From the NCBI GenBank assembly GCA_964449985.1, contig CAYVCG010000067.1, positions 1 to 11,014 on the forward strand: 11,014 bases of DNA. The letters run 5' to 3'. Origin of the DNA: CAYVCG01 sp964449985 (GTDB lineage: Bacteria > Bacillota > Clostridia > Lachnospirales > WRAX01). This document shows, piece after piece, positions 1 to 6,266 of the stretch. A program made the position numbers and the translations under genes. The notes below the pieces were generated by a model, which was not told where the DNA came from, did no database searches, and saw only the letters and a list, made by a program, of their open reading frames with translations. Each line of letters begins with the position of its first letter. Within the stretch, counting starts at the first letter, position 1.

Positions 1-11
1 GGGTTTAAATG

Positions 12-39
12 TTGACATAATCAGAAATAATGGTATTAT
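12..39 (+). promoter_or_regulatory. Sigma-A promoter of the fur/znu operon
   Basis: A perfect -35 TTGACA (12-17) is followed after 16 bp by TATTAT (34-39), which differs from TATAAT at one base. The TGG at 31-33 makes it an extended -10 (TGnTATTAT). It lies about 50 bp upstream of the first start codon. The -10 is embedded in the inverted repeat ATAAT-ggt-ATTAT (27-39), and a second imperfect repeat, AATAACGATATT, follows at 45-56. Either could be an operator for the repressor encoded just downstream. The promoter is read directly from sequence; the operator role is inference. Confidence 0.7.
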
Positions 40-88
40 ATAGGAATAACGATATTAAGACTTAGTATCAATAAGGAAGTGCTTTTTT

Positions 89-526
89 ATGGCGATAAAA
101 GAAAATACAAATACAACAATAAGAAACACAAAACAGAAAACGCTAATTCTTAATTGCTTGCGCGAAAATCGTTTGAAACATTTAACAGCCGATGAAATTA
201 TAGAAATGCTAAAACAGCGTAAAACACCTGTGGCAAGAGCAACTGTGTATAGGTATTTGTCTGCATTAGAAGAAAGCGGAGATGTTTTAAAATACAATAT
301 TCATGATGCAACCTGCGCCTGCTATCATTTTATTGGAGATAAAGATGAATGCCACGAGCATTATCACATGCTTTGTCTTGACTGTACTAAAGTTATACAT
401 TTTGAAAATAAAGAATTGAAAGAATTATTTGAAAATAATTTCTTTTCAGAAGATTTTGTCATAGAAGGTACAAAGACTGTTTTTTATGGAAAGTGCAAGA
501 AGTGCATTCTTTCAAATAAAAGCTAA
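89..526 (+). CDS. Fur family metal-dependent repressor, probably Zur-like
   Basis: This 145-residue protein has the length and layout of the Fur/Zur/PerR family. A winged helix-turn-helix covers roughly residues 10-70, with the typical stretch TPVARATVYRYLSALEESG (46-64). The dimerisation and metal domain follows. The His-rich motif HEHYH (89-93) precedes C96-x2-C99, and C136-x2-C139 lies near the C-terminus. These two CxxC pairs form the structural zinc site of the family. Extra cysteines at 76, 78 and 88 sit beside the regulatory-site histidines, and thiol ligands there would fit a zinc sensor better than an iron sensor. The ATG at 89 follows AAGGAAG (73-79). It is the first gene of an operon with a znuABC-like transporter, 19 bp before the next gene, so it probably represses its own operon when metal is plentiful. 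The family is certain; Zur over Fur or PerR is inferred from cysteines and neighbours. Confidence 0.9.
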   Translation: MAIKENTNTTIRNTKQKTLILNCLRENRLKHLTADEIIEMLKQRKTPVARATVYRYLSALEESGDVLKYNIHDATCACYHFIGDKDECHEHYHMLCLDCTKVIHFENKELKELFENNFFSEDFVIEGTKTVFYGKCKKCILSNKS

Positions 527-545
527 ACATTACGGAGGTTAACAT

Positions 546-1466
546 ATGAAAAAATTTGTTATAATGCCTATTCTGTTTTTTATGGCATTATGTTGCTCAT
601 GTAGTGGAACTATAATAAATGATAATAATCAGAAAATTAAAATAATTGCGACTTTATTTCCTCAATATGATTTTGCTCGGCAAATTGCTGGGGATAAGGC
701 TGAAATATCGCTGCTTTTGCCTCCGGGAACTGAAAGCCATACTTTTGATCCAAAGCCAAGCGATATAGCAAATATATACAATGCTGATATTTTTATTTAT
801 ACCGGAGAAGCAATGGAACCTTGGGCGAAGAAAATTATAGACGGGTTAACAAATGAAAAATTACTTGTTATAGATTGTTCTGAAGGCGTTGATATTTTTA
901 AAGACGATGATGTTCATGATGAAGATAATGAGGATCATGAGTATGACCCTCATATTTGGCTGGACCCCTCTATTGCCATTGATATAGTCGATAAGATTAC
1001 TAAAGCAATCTGTACAAAAGATTATGATAATTCTGAATATTATCAATTAAATGCAAATGATTATGCAAATCAACTAAAACAGCTTGATAATGATTTTTAC
1101 GAAGCAGTAAGGAATGGGAAACGAGATACTATTGTATTTGGTGGGCGATTTTCCTATATATATTTTTTAAATCACTATGGCCTTAACTATAAAACCGTAT
1201 ATGATTCATGTTCCTCCCAAGCAGAACCAAGCATTTCAAAGGTGGTAGAAATCATAAATTATATTAAGGAAAACAATATTCCTGCAATATATCATGAGGA
1301 ATTTGTCTCATCAAAGGTCGCAGATTCTATTGCAGAGCAAACAGGGGCAAAATCTTTACTGTTTAGCACAGTCCACAATTTGTCCGAAGAAGAATTGGAA
1401 AACGGAGCAACTTATATTGGAATAATGCGCCAAAATCTTGAAAATTTAAAAGAAGGATTGAACTAA
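546..1466 (+). CDS. znuA: Zinc/manganese ABC transporter substrate-binding lipoprotein, ZnuA-like
   Basis: This 306-residue protein belongs to the cluster A-I (ZnuA/TroA) binding proteins. It captures the metal outside the membrane and hands it to the permease encoded downstream. The hydrophobic signal segment ends in a Cys-rich stretch with C16, C17 and C19, so it is probably a lipoprotein, though the lipobox does not fit one cysteine cleanly. Family landmarks are the first metal His in GTESHTFDPKPSD (H65), an acidic and His-containing loop at 120-136, and DPHIWLDP with the second metal His H136. At the usual third-His motif (HxAF/HDAY) the sequence reads FGGRFSYIYF, with R201 in place of His. 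Other possible ligands are H250, E251, E252 and H277. To my knowledge the GxRF form and the following Cys/AEPS loop occur in a clostridial subfamily. The start follows GGAGGT (535-539). The metal is most likely zinc, but manganese is not excluded. Confidence 0.9.
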   Translation: MKKFVIMPILFFMALCCSCSGTIINDNNQKIKIIATLFPQYDFARQIAGDKAEISLLLPPGTESHTFDPKPSDIANIYNADIFIYTGEAMEPWAKKIIDGLTNEKLLVIDCSEGVDIFKDDDVHDEDNEDHEYDPHIWLDPSIAIDIVDKITKAICTKDYDNSEYYQLNANDYANQLKQLDNDFYEAVRNGKRDTIVFGGRFSYIYFLNHYGLNYKTVYDSCSSQAEPSISKVVEIINYIKENNIPAIYHEEFVSSKVADSIAEQTGAKSLLFSTVHNLSEEELENGATYIGIMRQNLENLKEGLN

Positions 1467-2149
1467 TGAGCCTTATTTGTATACAAAACCTGTCAGTTTC
1501 ATATGAATCTGTAAAAGCCGTTGATAATATAAGCCTAAATATTGATGAAGGCGATTATATGTGCATAATCGGCCGCAACGGTTCCGGTAAAAGCAGTTTG
1601 ATAAAGGCTGTTTTAGGCCTTGTTCCGTACTGTGGAAATATACAATACAACATTAACAAAAGTGATATTGCATATTTGGCGCAGAAAATCAGCATACCGC
1701 ACGATCTTCCGGCCACAGCAAGGGAGATAGTCCTTACAGGAACACAAAAAAAACGCTTCGGTCTGCCCTTTTATACAAAGGATGATAAAATAGAAGCTTG
1801 CAAAGCAATGCGTATGCTAGAGGTGGACAAATTTTCTAGAAAACAAATAAGCCAGTTATCCGGTGGTCAGCAGCAAAGAGTGATGTTAGCCAGAGCATTG
1901 TGTAGGCGGCCTCGCCTTTTGATTTTGGACGAGCCTTTTTCCGGCTTGGATGAAGAAATAACAAAAAGCCTTTACAATACACTTGCAATGCTAAATAAAA
2001 CCTTAAATGTCACTATATTAATGATTTCTCATGATTTGAACGAAGTAAAGTCTAGCGCAAACAAGATTGCGTTTTTAAGTAAAAACCTTCTTTTTTGCGG
2101 CTCGGCGGACGAATTTTGTAAATACAACGAGGAAGGGGCAAAAACATGA
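1466..2149 (+). CDS. znuC: Zinc/manganese ABC transporter ATP-binding protein, ZnuC-like
   Basis: This 227-residue cytoplasmic ATPase powers metal import through the neighbouring permease. All ABC motifs are intact: Walker A GRNGSGKS (36-43), Q-loop Q73, signature LSGGQ (131-135), Walker B LLILDEP (151-157) with the catalytic Glu, D-loop SGLD (159-162) and switch His H189 in MISHD. Its length matches the ZnuC family. The ATG overlaps the stop codon of the binding-protein gene by one base (TAATG), and its own stop overlaps the permease start as ATGA, so translation is likely coupled. The AAGAAGG just upstream, within the end of the binding-protein gene, can serve as ribosome binding site. Nothing is missing or unusual in the coding sequence. 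Confidence 0.95.
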   Translation: MSLICIQNLSVSYESVKAVDNISLNIDEGDYMCIIGRNGSGKSSLIKAVLGLVPYCGNIQYNINKSDIAYLAQKISIPHDLPATAREIVLTGTQKKRFGLPFYTKDDKIEACKAMRMLEVDKFSRKQISQLSGGQQQRVMLARALCRRPRLLILDEPFSGLDEEITKSLYNTLAMLNKTLNVTILMISHDLNEVKSSANKIAFLSKNLLFCGSADEFCKYNEEGAKT

Positions 2150-2973
2150 GCATAGACCAAATAATACAGACTATCGCCCTGCCCTTTGTTATTCGCTCTT
2201 TGATCGTTGGAATAATGATATCTTTAAGCGCGGCACTGCTTGGCGTGATACTAGTGTTAAAGAGATACTCATTAATTGGCCATGGGCTAGCAGATGTCGG
2301 CTTTGGCGCTGCTTCTTTGGCTCTTGCGTTAGGGATATCCCCTCTGTATATTTCCGTGCCTATCGTTATTATTGCATCATTTATAATAATGGCAGTAAGC
2401 CAGAACAAAGGCATAAACGGAGATGTTGCTATCGGGGTTGTTTCAACAGGTTCCCTCTGTTTTGGGGTTATAATAACAGCTCTTACAAAAGGCTTTAATA
2501 TGGATGTTCTAAGCTATATGTTCGGAAGCGTTTTGACAGCCGGGAATAGCGATGTATTCTTTAGTATTGCATTGGCGGCTGTTGTTATCGGCATGTTTTT
2601 TTTATTCTACAACCGCCTTTTTCTTATTACAAGCGATGAAAGCTTTGCGCGCGCTTCCGGTATAAACGTTACAATGTATCAATTTCTTATTTCGTTTTTG
2701 ACAGCAGTAACTGTTGTTATAGGCATGAGGATGATGGGAACGTTGCTAATTTCAAGCCTTATTATATTCCCGACTATAACAGCAAGAAAGCTTGTAAACA
2801 GCTTTAAATCCTTAGTTATATTGTCTGGGTGCGTTTCCGTTTTCTGCTTTATTGTAGGTATAATCATATCATTTGCTGCAAATCTCCCGATAGGTGCAAG
2901 CGTTGTAGCTGTTAATATTATTATGATGATTATAACGCATTCTTTTTCTTTGTGCAAAAATATGGGCAATTAG
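2146..2973 (+). CDS. znuB: Zinc/manganese ABC transporter permease, ZnuB-like (ABC-3 family)
   Basis: This 275-residue, very hydrophobic protein has about seven to eight likely membrane segments, roughly at 15-37, 51-65, 68-85, 94-112, 134-157, 181-209, 222-244 and 247-265. It fits the ABC-3 (ZnuB/TroC) permease family that forms the metal channel. The conserved region after the first membrane segment reads LKRYSLIGHGLADVGFG (38-54). In ZnuB/TroC relatives this position usually reads D-x-L-[SA]-H; here the two residues are exchanged (H46, D50). The ATG overlaps the ATPase stop by four bases. The 3' end overlaps a small convergent minus-strand gene by 44 bp. No clear terminator was seen after it. 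Confidence 0.92.
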   Translation: MSIDQIIQTIALPFVIRSLIVGIMISLSAALLGVILVLKRYSLIGHGLADVGFGAASLALALGISPLYISVPIVIIASFIIMAVSQNKGINGDVAIGVVSTGSLCFGVIITALTKGFNMDVLSYMFGSVLTAGNSDVFFSIALAAVVIGMFFLFYNRLFLITSDESFARASGINVTMYQFLISFLTAVTVVIGMRMMGTLLISSLIIFPTITARKLVNSFKSLVILSGCVSVFCFIVGIIISFAANLPIGASVVAVNIIMMIITHSFSLCKNMGN

Positions 2974-3094
2974 CTTCGTTTGTGCTATTGGTATCAGCTA
3001 TGCTTGCTCCAAGCGTTAAGCTTGTTGGGCTGTTTATGAAGCTGCATTTGCCGTCATTCTGATGGACGCATCCGTATGTACAATTAATATCCAT
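2930..3094 (-). CDS. Small Cys-rich protein (54 residues)
   Basis: The ATG at 3094 is chosen over a start 14 codons upstream because a good AGGAGT (3101-3106, minus strand) lies six bases before it. The product begins MDINCTYGCVHQNDGKC and carries six cysteines: C5-x3-C9, C17, then a Ser/Thr-rich spacer, and C43 in NCPYF followed by C47, so five are in these motifs, ending with a Lys-rich tail. By recall it resembles short Cys-rich proteins common in Clostridia that share a C-x3-C, DGKC and CxYF pattern. Their database names are uninformative, so no function is claimed. The paired cysteines suggest a metal site or disulfides. There is no signal peptide or membrane segment. The gene converges on the permease gene and overlaps its last 44 bp, with a Fur-type box 49 bp upstream of its start. 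Confidence 0.75.
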   Translation of the reverse strand: MDINCTYGCVHQNDGKCSFINSPTSLTLGASIADTNSTNEANCPYFCTKKKNAL

Positions 3095-3143
3095 AAAACC
3101 ACTCCTAACATTAATTAAATATAATTTAAACATCATTAATACA

Positions 3144-3158
3144 TGATAAATATTATCT
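3144..3158 (-). promoter_or_regulatory. Candidate Fur/PerR/Zur-type operator
   Basis: The plus strand reads TGATAAATATTATCT. Against the classic Fur/PerR 7-1-7 consensus TGATAATnATTATCA it matches 12 of 14 defined positions, with a perfect GATAA...TTATC inverted repeat at its core. It lies 49 bp upstream of the Cys-rich protein start (minus strand) and about 100 bp upstream of the amidase -35. Its position suits repression of the Cys-rich gene. The region is very AT-rich, so a chance match is possible. Confidence 0.45.
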
Positions 3159-3261
3159 GCATTTTAAAGATTAATAATAAAAATTTAATTGGAAATCAAG
3201 GTGGATTTTAATGTTTTAATTTGAAAAATTATTACAATTAAGTTTCATATACGAGATTGTA

Positions 3262-3291
3262 TATACAACACCTCCGATTTTTTGATATAAT
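3262..3291 (+). promoter_or_regulatory. Sigma-A promoter of the amidase gene, with palindrome
   Basis: An exact extended -10, TGATATAAT, has its hexamer at 3286-3291. A -35 candidate TATACA (3262-3267) matches four of six consensus bases with an 18-bp spacer. Transcription would start near 3298, just ahead of the AAGGAGG ribosome binding site (3309-3315). The -35 lies inside the perfect 12-bp palindrome TTGTATATACAA (3257-3268), a possible operator. The -10 is strong evidence; the -35 and operator are weaker. Confidence 0.65.
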
Positions 3292-3325
3292 CAGACGGTA
3301 ATTACCCCAAGGAGGCTTGTTTTTA

Positions 3326-5485
3326 ATGAAAAAGAGTAATGTATTTGTTTTTTTTATCTTTGTTTTGCTGATTTGCGCTATTTTACCAAGCATGGCCTAT
3401 GCAAGGGCAAACACGCGCCTTACGCTCGAATATGACGGAAAACAGCATAACTATAATGCGCCTGAAATAACGCTCATAATTAATAATACAAGGATAGATA
3501 ATTCTCAGTTGAGTATGCCTCCTGTTATACTCGATAACCGTACATATGTGCCTGTAAGAGCGATTTTTGAAAGTATGGGTGCTGTTGTTGACTGGAAGCA
3601 AGAGACCGGCGAGGTTTTTATAGGCTATGATGGAAGCTTGATTGTTTTAAGAATTAATGATAAGAACATTTATATAGACGGAACACCAAAGCAAACCGAT
3701 GTCCCCCCAAGGATCGTAAATGGCAGGACTATGGTGCCAGTAAAATTCATTTCTGAAGCAATAGGTTTTAATGTGGATTGGAATGAAAATACAAGAACCG
3801 TATCATTAAACAATACGGGGATTTTTATGCCAGAGAGCCCTGAAAACGAGCCGACAGCTGATACAGATGATGACCCACTCACTGTTTTGCCATCCCAAAA
3901 GCAGATTAAAGCGATAGATGTATCAAAATCTGCGATATCAGCGGTTGATTTGCCGGAAACTAAAATAACTGGTATAACCCTTCCATCATCCGCTATGCCT
4001 AATGAATTTATTATTTCTGCTAATTCGGGTATAAGCAAGGTCGTAAAAACAACAGTTGGCGATGATAGGCTTGTTCTTGATATTTATAATGCCGAGCTTT
4101 CATTGCCAAAAAGCGAGTATGCAGTTAGCGGCAATTCGTTTGTAGCAAGGATTCGAACCGGGCAAAACCAAATAACGCCTGAAAAAATCTCAAGAATTGT
4201 TTTTGATTTGACAGAGTCTTTCAGCTATAGTATTAGTATTTCAGATGATAGGAAGCAAATAACAGTCAGGTTGGAGCAAAATAAAATAACAAATATCTCC
4301 TTTTCTACAGACGGCGAAAAAGACTATATTTATATAACGGGCGAAACAGCCCCAGTTATTTCAATGTTTACATTGGGAAATCCGATGCGCCTTGTCATTG
4401 ATTTGCCGCTAGGTTTAATCTCAGAAGATTCGTTAACCAATGAAGGCGTTATGACAAGCTCAATACGTACTGGTCAATTTGAGCCTTCTGTTGGAAGAAT
4501 TGCTGTTGATTTAAAATCAATGCCGGATTATACATCAACATCAAGTGGAAATGTGACAACTGTCATAATATCAAAACCAACATATTTCAATATAGGCTAT
4601 GATTATGACAATAAAAAAATAGTGATTCCAAAATCTGCGATACCTTATATGAATGCGAATAGCTTTTTACATAATGACGAATATAACAAACTAAAATATA
4701 CACTTATTCTTGATGGAGATTATTCCAATGAACTTGGTTATGGCCTGTTTAATATAAAGGATAGCCTTATAAACTCTGTCGAGATTCGAACAGTGAACGG
4801 TAGGACGCAGCTTTCTATAAACGAAAATACGATATTGGCATATAAAATAACTGAAACCGAATCGGAATTTTGTATCATACCTGTTAATCCAAAAGAGATT
4901 TATTCTAAGGTTCTTGTTTTAGACCCGGGACATGGCGGGAAATTCCCCGGTTCTTCAGGAAACGGAATTATTGAAAAAGAATTGAACCTGAAAATAGCAC
5001 AAAAGGTTTTGAATCTGCTTGAAGCGGATGGAAGGATAAAAGTTTATATGACAAGGCTTGATGATGTTCATCTTGCGGATGAACTTTCCGCCGAGCTTTT
5101 AAAGCGTTCAGCCATAGCAAACTCCATCGGCGATTTATTTGTATCAATACATAATAATTCCTTTACGCCTGCCTCAAACGGAACAGAAACGTATTACTGC
5201 GTAACAAACAACAATTCTGTAGGCGGTATAAACAGTGCTAAAGCCGCAGAAATCATACAGAGGAATATGCTTAAATACTTGGGGTCGTATGACAGAAAAG
5301 TAAAAACGGATGACTTCTCGGTATTAAGATATAATAAAATACCATCAGTGTTAGTTGAGGTCGGTTTTTTAACAAATGTTGAAGAGGCGTCAAAGCTTGC
5401 CACTAATGAATACCAGGATAAAGCAGCAGCAGCTTTGTTTGAGTCTATTATAGAAATATTTGAAATCTATACTCCCTCAAGATAA
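3326..5485 (+). CDS. Secreted N-acetylmuramoyl-L-alanine amidase with stalk and AMIN domains
   Basis: The 719-residue product cleaves the amide bond between muramic acid and the peptide of peptidoglycan, outside the membrane. A signal peptide (1-26, ending MAYA-RA) is followed by a copper amine oxidase N-terminal-like 'stalk' domain at about 50-162, with its two repeats VPVRAIFESMG and VPVKFISEAIG. An acidic, Pro-containing linker follows. Two AMIN-like wall-binding segments lie near 236-318 and 322-418, each with a (L)V(I/L)D(I/L) strand. A less clear beta-rich region precedes the C-terminal Amidase_3 domain (528-713). Its zinc ligands are visible: H535 in DPGHGG, E550 in IIEKELNL and H609 in SIHNN. 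The catalytic Glu is E678 in VEVGFLTN. The ATG at 3326 is preferred over TTG at 3317 because AAGGAGG (3309-3315) is correctly spaced only for the ATG. The stalk name does not imply an oxidase. Confidence 0.93.
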   Translation: MKKSNVFVFFIFVLLICAILPSMAYARANTRLTLEYDGKQHNYNAPEITLIINNTRIDNSQLSMPPVILDNRTYVPVRAIFESMGAVVDWKQETGEVFIGYDGSLIVLRINDKNIYIDGTPKQTDVPPRIVNGRTMVPVKFISEAIGFNVDWNENTRTVSLNNTGIFMPESPENEPTADTDDDPLTVLPSQKQIKAIDVSKSAISAVDLPETKITGITLPSSAMPNEFIISANSGISKVVKTTVGDDRLVLDIYNAELSLPKSEYAVSGNSFVARIRTGQNQITPEKISRIVFDLTESFSYSISISDDRKQITVRLEQNKITNISFSTDGEKDYIYITGETAPVISMFTLGNPMRLVIDLPLGLISEDSLTNEGVMTSSIRTGQFEPSVGRIAVDLKSMPDYTSTSSGNVTTVIISKPTYFNIGYDYDNKKIVIPKSAIPYMNANSFLHNDEYNKLKYTLILDGDYSNELGYGLFNIKDSLINSVEIRTVNGRTQLSINENTILAYKITETESEFCIIPVNPKEIYSKVLVLDPGHGGKFPGSSGNGIIEKELNLKIAQKVLNLLEADGRIKVYMTRLDDVHLADELSAELLKRSAIANSIGDLFVSIHNNSFTPASNGTETYYCVTNNNSVGGINSAKAAEIIQRNMLKYLGSYDRKVKTDDFSVLRYNKIPSVLVEVGFLTNVEEASKLATNEYQDKAAAALFESIIEIFEIYTPSR

Positions 5486-5546
5486 GTGTCATAAATAAAA
5501 AGGGCTTTGGCTTTTATGTCATCTGTTGCCGCAAAAGTTAGTAATT

Positions 5547-5584
5547 AAGCTGTTTTTGCAATAATAAAGTACACAAAACAGCTT
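5547..5584. repeat. Inverted repeat, possible weak terminator
   Basis: AAGCTGTTTT (5547-5556) and AAAACAGCTT (5575-5584) are perfect 10-bp complements around an 18-nt loop. It lies 61 bp after the amidase stop and upstream of the GerMN gene. Only GTTTC follows on the plus strand, so it lacks a proper U-tract and is at best a weak terminator. It could also be an mRNA-stabilising stem. The repeat is certain; its role is not. Confidence 0.5.
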
Positions 5585-5651
5585 GTTTCATATCATCTTC
5601 ATACACTAAAATTAGATTGGATATAACAACTAATATGTAGAGGATGATAAT

Positions 5652-6170
5652 ATGAAAATAACGACCAGTTTTAAAAGAAAATTTATTGCCGTTTCAATAA
5701 TGTTTCTGTTTATATGTATTTTCGCACAGAAGGTTTATGCTGGCACGCAAAATAATTTTGATGTTATCAGTTTATTCTACTATAATTCAGACAATAATGA
5801 TAATGTATGGTTTGATTCAGAACAATACACGTTTTGTGGCAGCTTTTCTGATGAGCAAAAATCTTTTATTTTATATGATAATTTGATTAATAATCTTGAG
5901 CCGGATAAAATAACTTTCGTTCCAAATGGTGTGAAGCTTCTGGATGTTAAAATATCCGGCGATATGCTGACTTTAGATTTCAGTGTGGAAATAACAAATT
6001 ATGGTGGTGCTGCATACGAAAAGGCAATGATAAGGCAGTTTGCTATGAATGCCCTTAATTTTGATGGGATAAAAAATCTGACTATATTAGTTGATTCCAA
6101 GATAGGATTCTTGCCAGAGGGTTCCCTCGTTTATAACAGTCCGATTGTTAATTTGTTAAATGATTATTAA
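5652..6170 (+). CDS. Secreted GerMN-domain protein (spore-associated GerM relative)
   Basis: The 172-residue product begins with a signal peptide or membrane anchor (Lys/Arg at 8-10, hydrophobic 11-25, possible cleavage after VYA at 30). A single GerMN domain spans about 36-158. Recognisable elements are the extended strand DVISLFYYNSD, the LPDGT-like FVPNGVKLLDVKISGDMLTLDFS (89-111), the helix YEKAMIRQFAMNAL, and the closing strand IKNLTILVD followed by LPEGS. Bacillus subtilis GerM has two such domains and helps build the forespore-mother cell channel; here there is only one and no lipobox, so an equivalent role is an inference. The ATG follows AGAGG (5639-5643). A sequence resembling a sigma-E promoter (TCATACA, 14 bp, GATATAAC at 5620-5627) lies upstream but is weak. 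The gene sits between wall-hydrolase and glycolysis genes and may have its own promoter. Confidence 0.8.
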   Translation: MKITTSFKRKFIAVSIMFLFICIFAQKVYAGTQNNFDVISLFYYNSDNNDNVWFDSEQYTFCGSFSDEQKSFILYDNLINNLEPDKITFVPNGVKLLDVKISGDMLTLDFSVEITNYGGAAYEKAMIRQFAMNALNFDGIKNLTILVDSKIGFLPEGSLVYNSPIVNLLNDY

Positions 6171-6194
6171 TGCTATCCGATTTTTAATTTTGGC

Positions 6195-6224
6195 TATACA
6201 AAACGTTGTTTATTGTTGTATAAT
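6195..6224 (+). promoter_or_regulatory. Sigma-A promoter of the phosphofructokinase gene
   Basis: A perfect -10 TATAAT (6219-6224) is preceded, 18 bp upstream, by TATACA (6195-6200), a four-of-six match to the -35 consensus. It lies 42 bp before the chosen ATG. The arms TATACAA (6195-6201) and TTGTATA (6216-6222) form a 7-bp inverted repeat spanning the promoter. The -10 is clear; the -35 is weak. Confidence 0.6.
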
Positions 6225-6266
6225 GACATATATCGATATAATAAGATTTTGTTGGAGGTTTATTAT

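Larger units (their letters stand above)
3095..3316. other. Divergent intergenic region
   Basis: This 222-bp AT-rich stretch separates the minus-strand Cys-rich gene from the plus-strand amidase gene. It holds the candidate Fur-type box (3144-3158), the amidase promoter with its palindrome, and both ribosome binding sites. A convincing minus-strand -35/-10 pair for the Cys-rich gene was not found, although TATATT occurs at 3123-3118. No RNA gene is apparent. Confidence 0.6.

Noticed and set aside
55..297. Minus-strand open frame over the start of the Fur-family gene
   Set aside because: It is antisense to a clear Fur-family gene, has no ribosome binding site and no family features.
861..1046. 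Minus-strand Ile-rich open frame inside the binding-protein gene
   Set aside because: Its composition is the expected antisense of an AT-rich gene; no start signal.
2052..2414. Minus-strand 120-residue open frame across the ATPase/permease junction
   Set aside because: Fully antisense to two well-supported overlapping genes.
3008..3023. CAAGC-GTTAA-GCTTG hairpin as terminator of the znu operon
   Set aside because: The stem is only five base pairs, has no T-tract and lies inside the Cys-rich coding sequence.
3470..3815. Copper amine oxidase enzyme activity
   Set aside because: Only the N-terminal stalk-type domain is present; no catalytic oxidase domain exists in the protein.
3670..4038. 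Minus-strand 122-residue open frame within the amidase gene
   Set aside because: Antisense to the stalk domain and linker of a complete gene with intact motifs.
5495..5517. Terminator just after the amidase stop (AAAAAG...CTTTTAT)
   Set aside because: The stem is short, bulged and AT-only apart from one pair, and no T-run follows.
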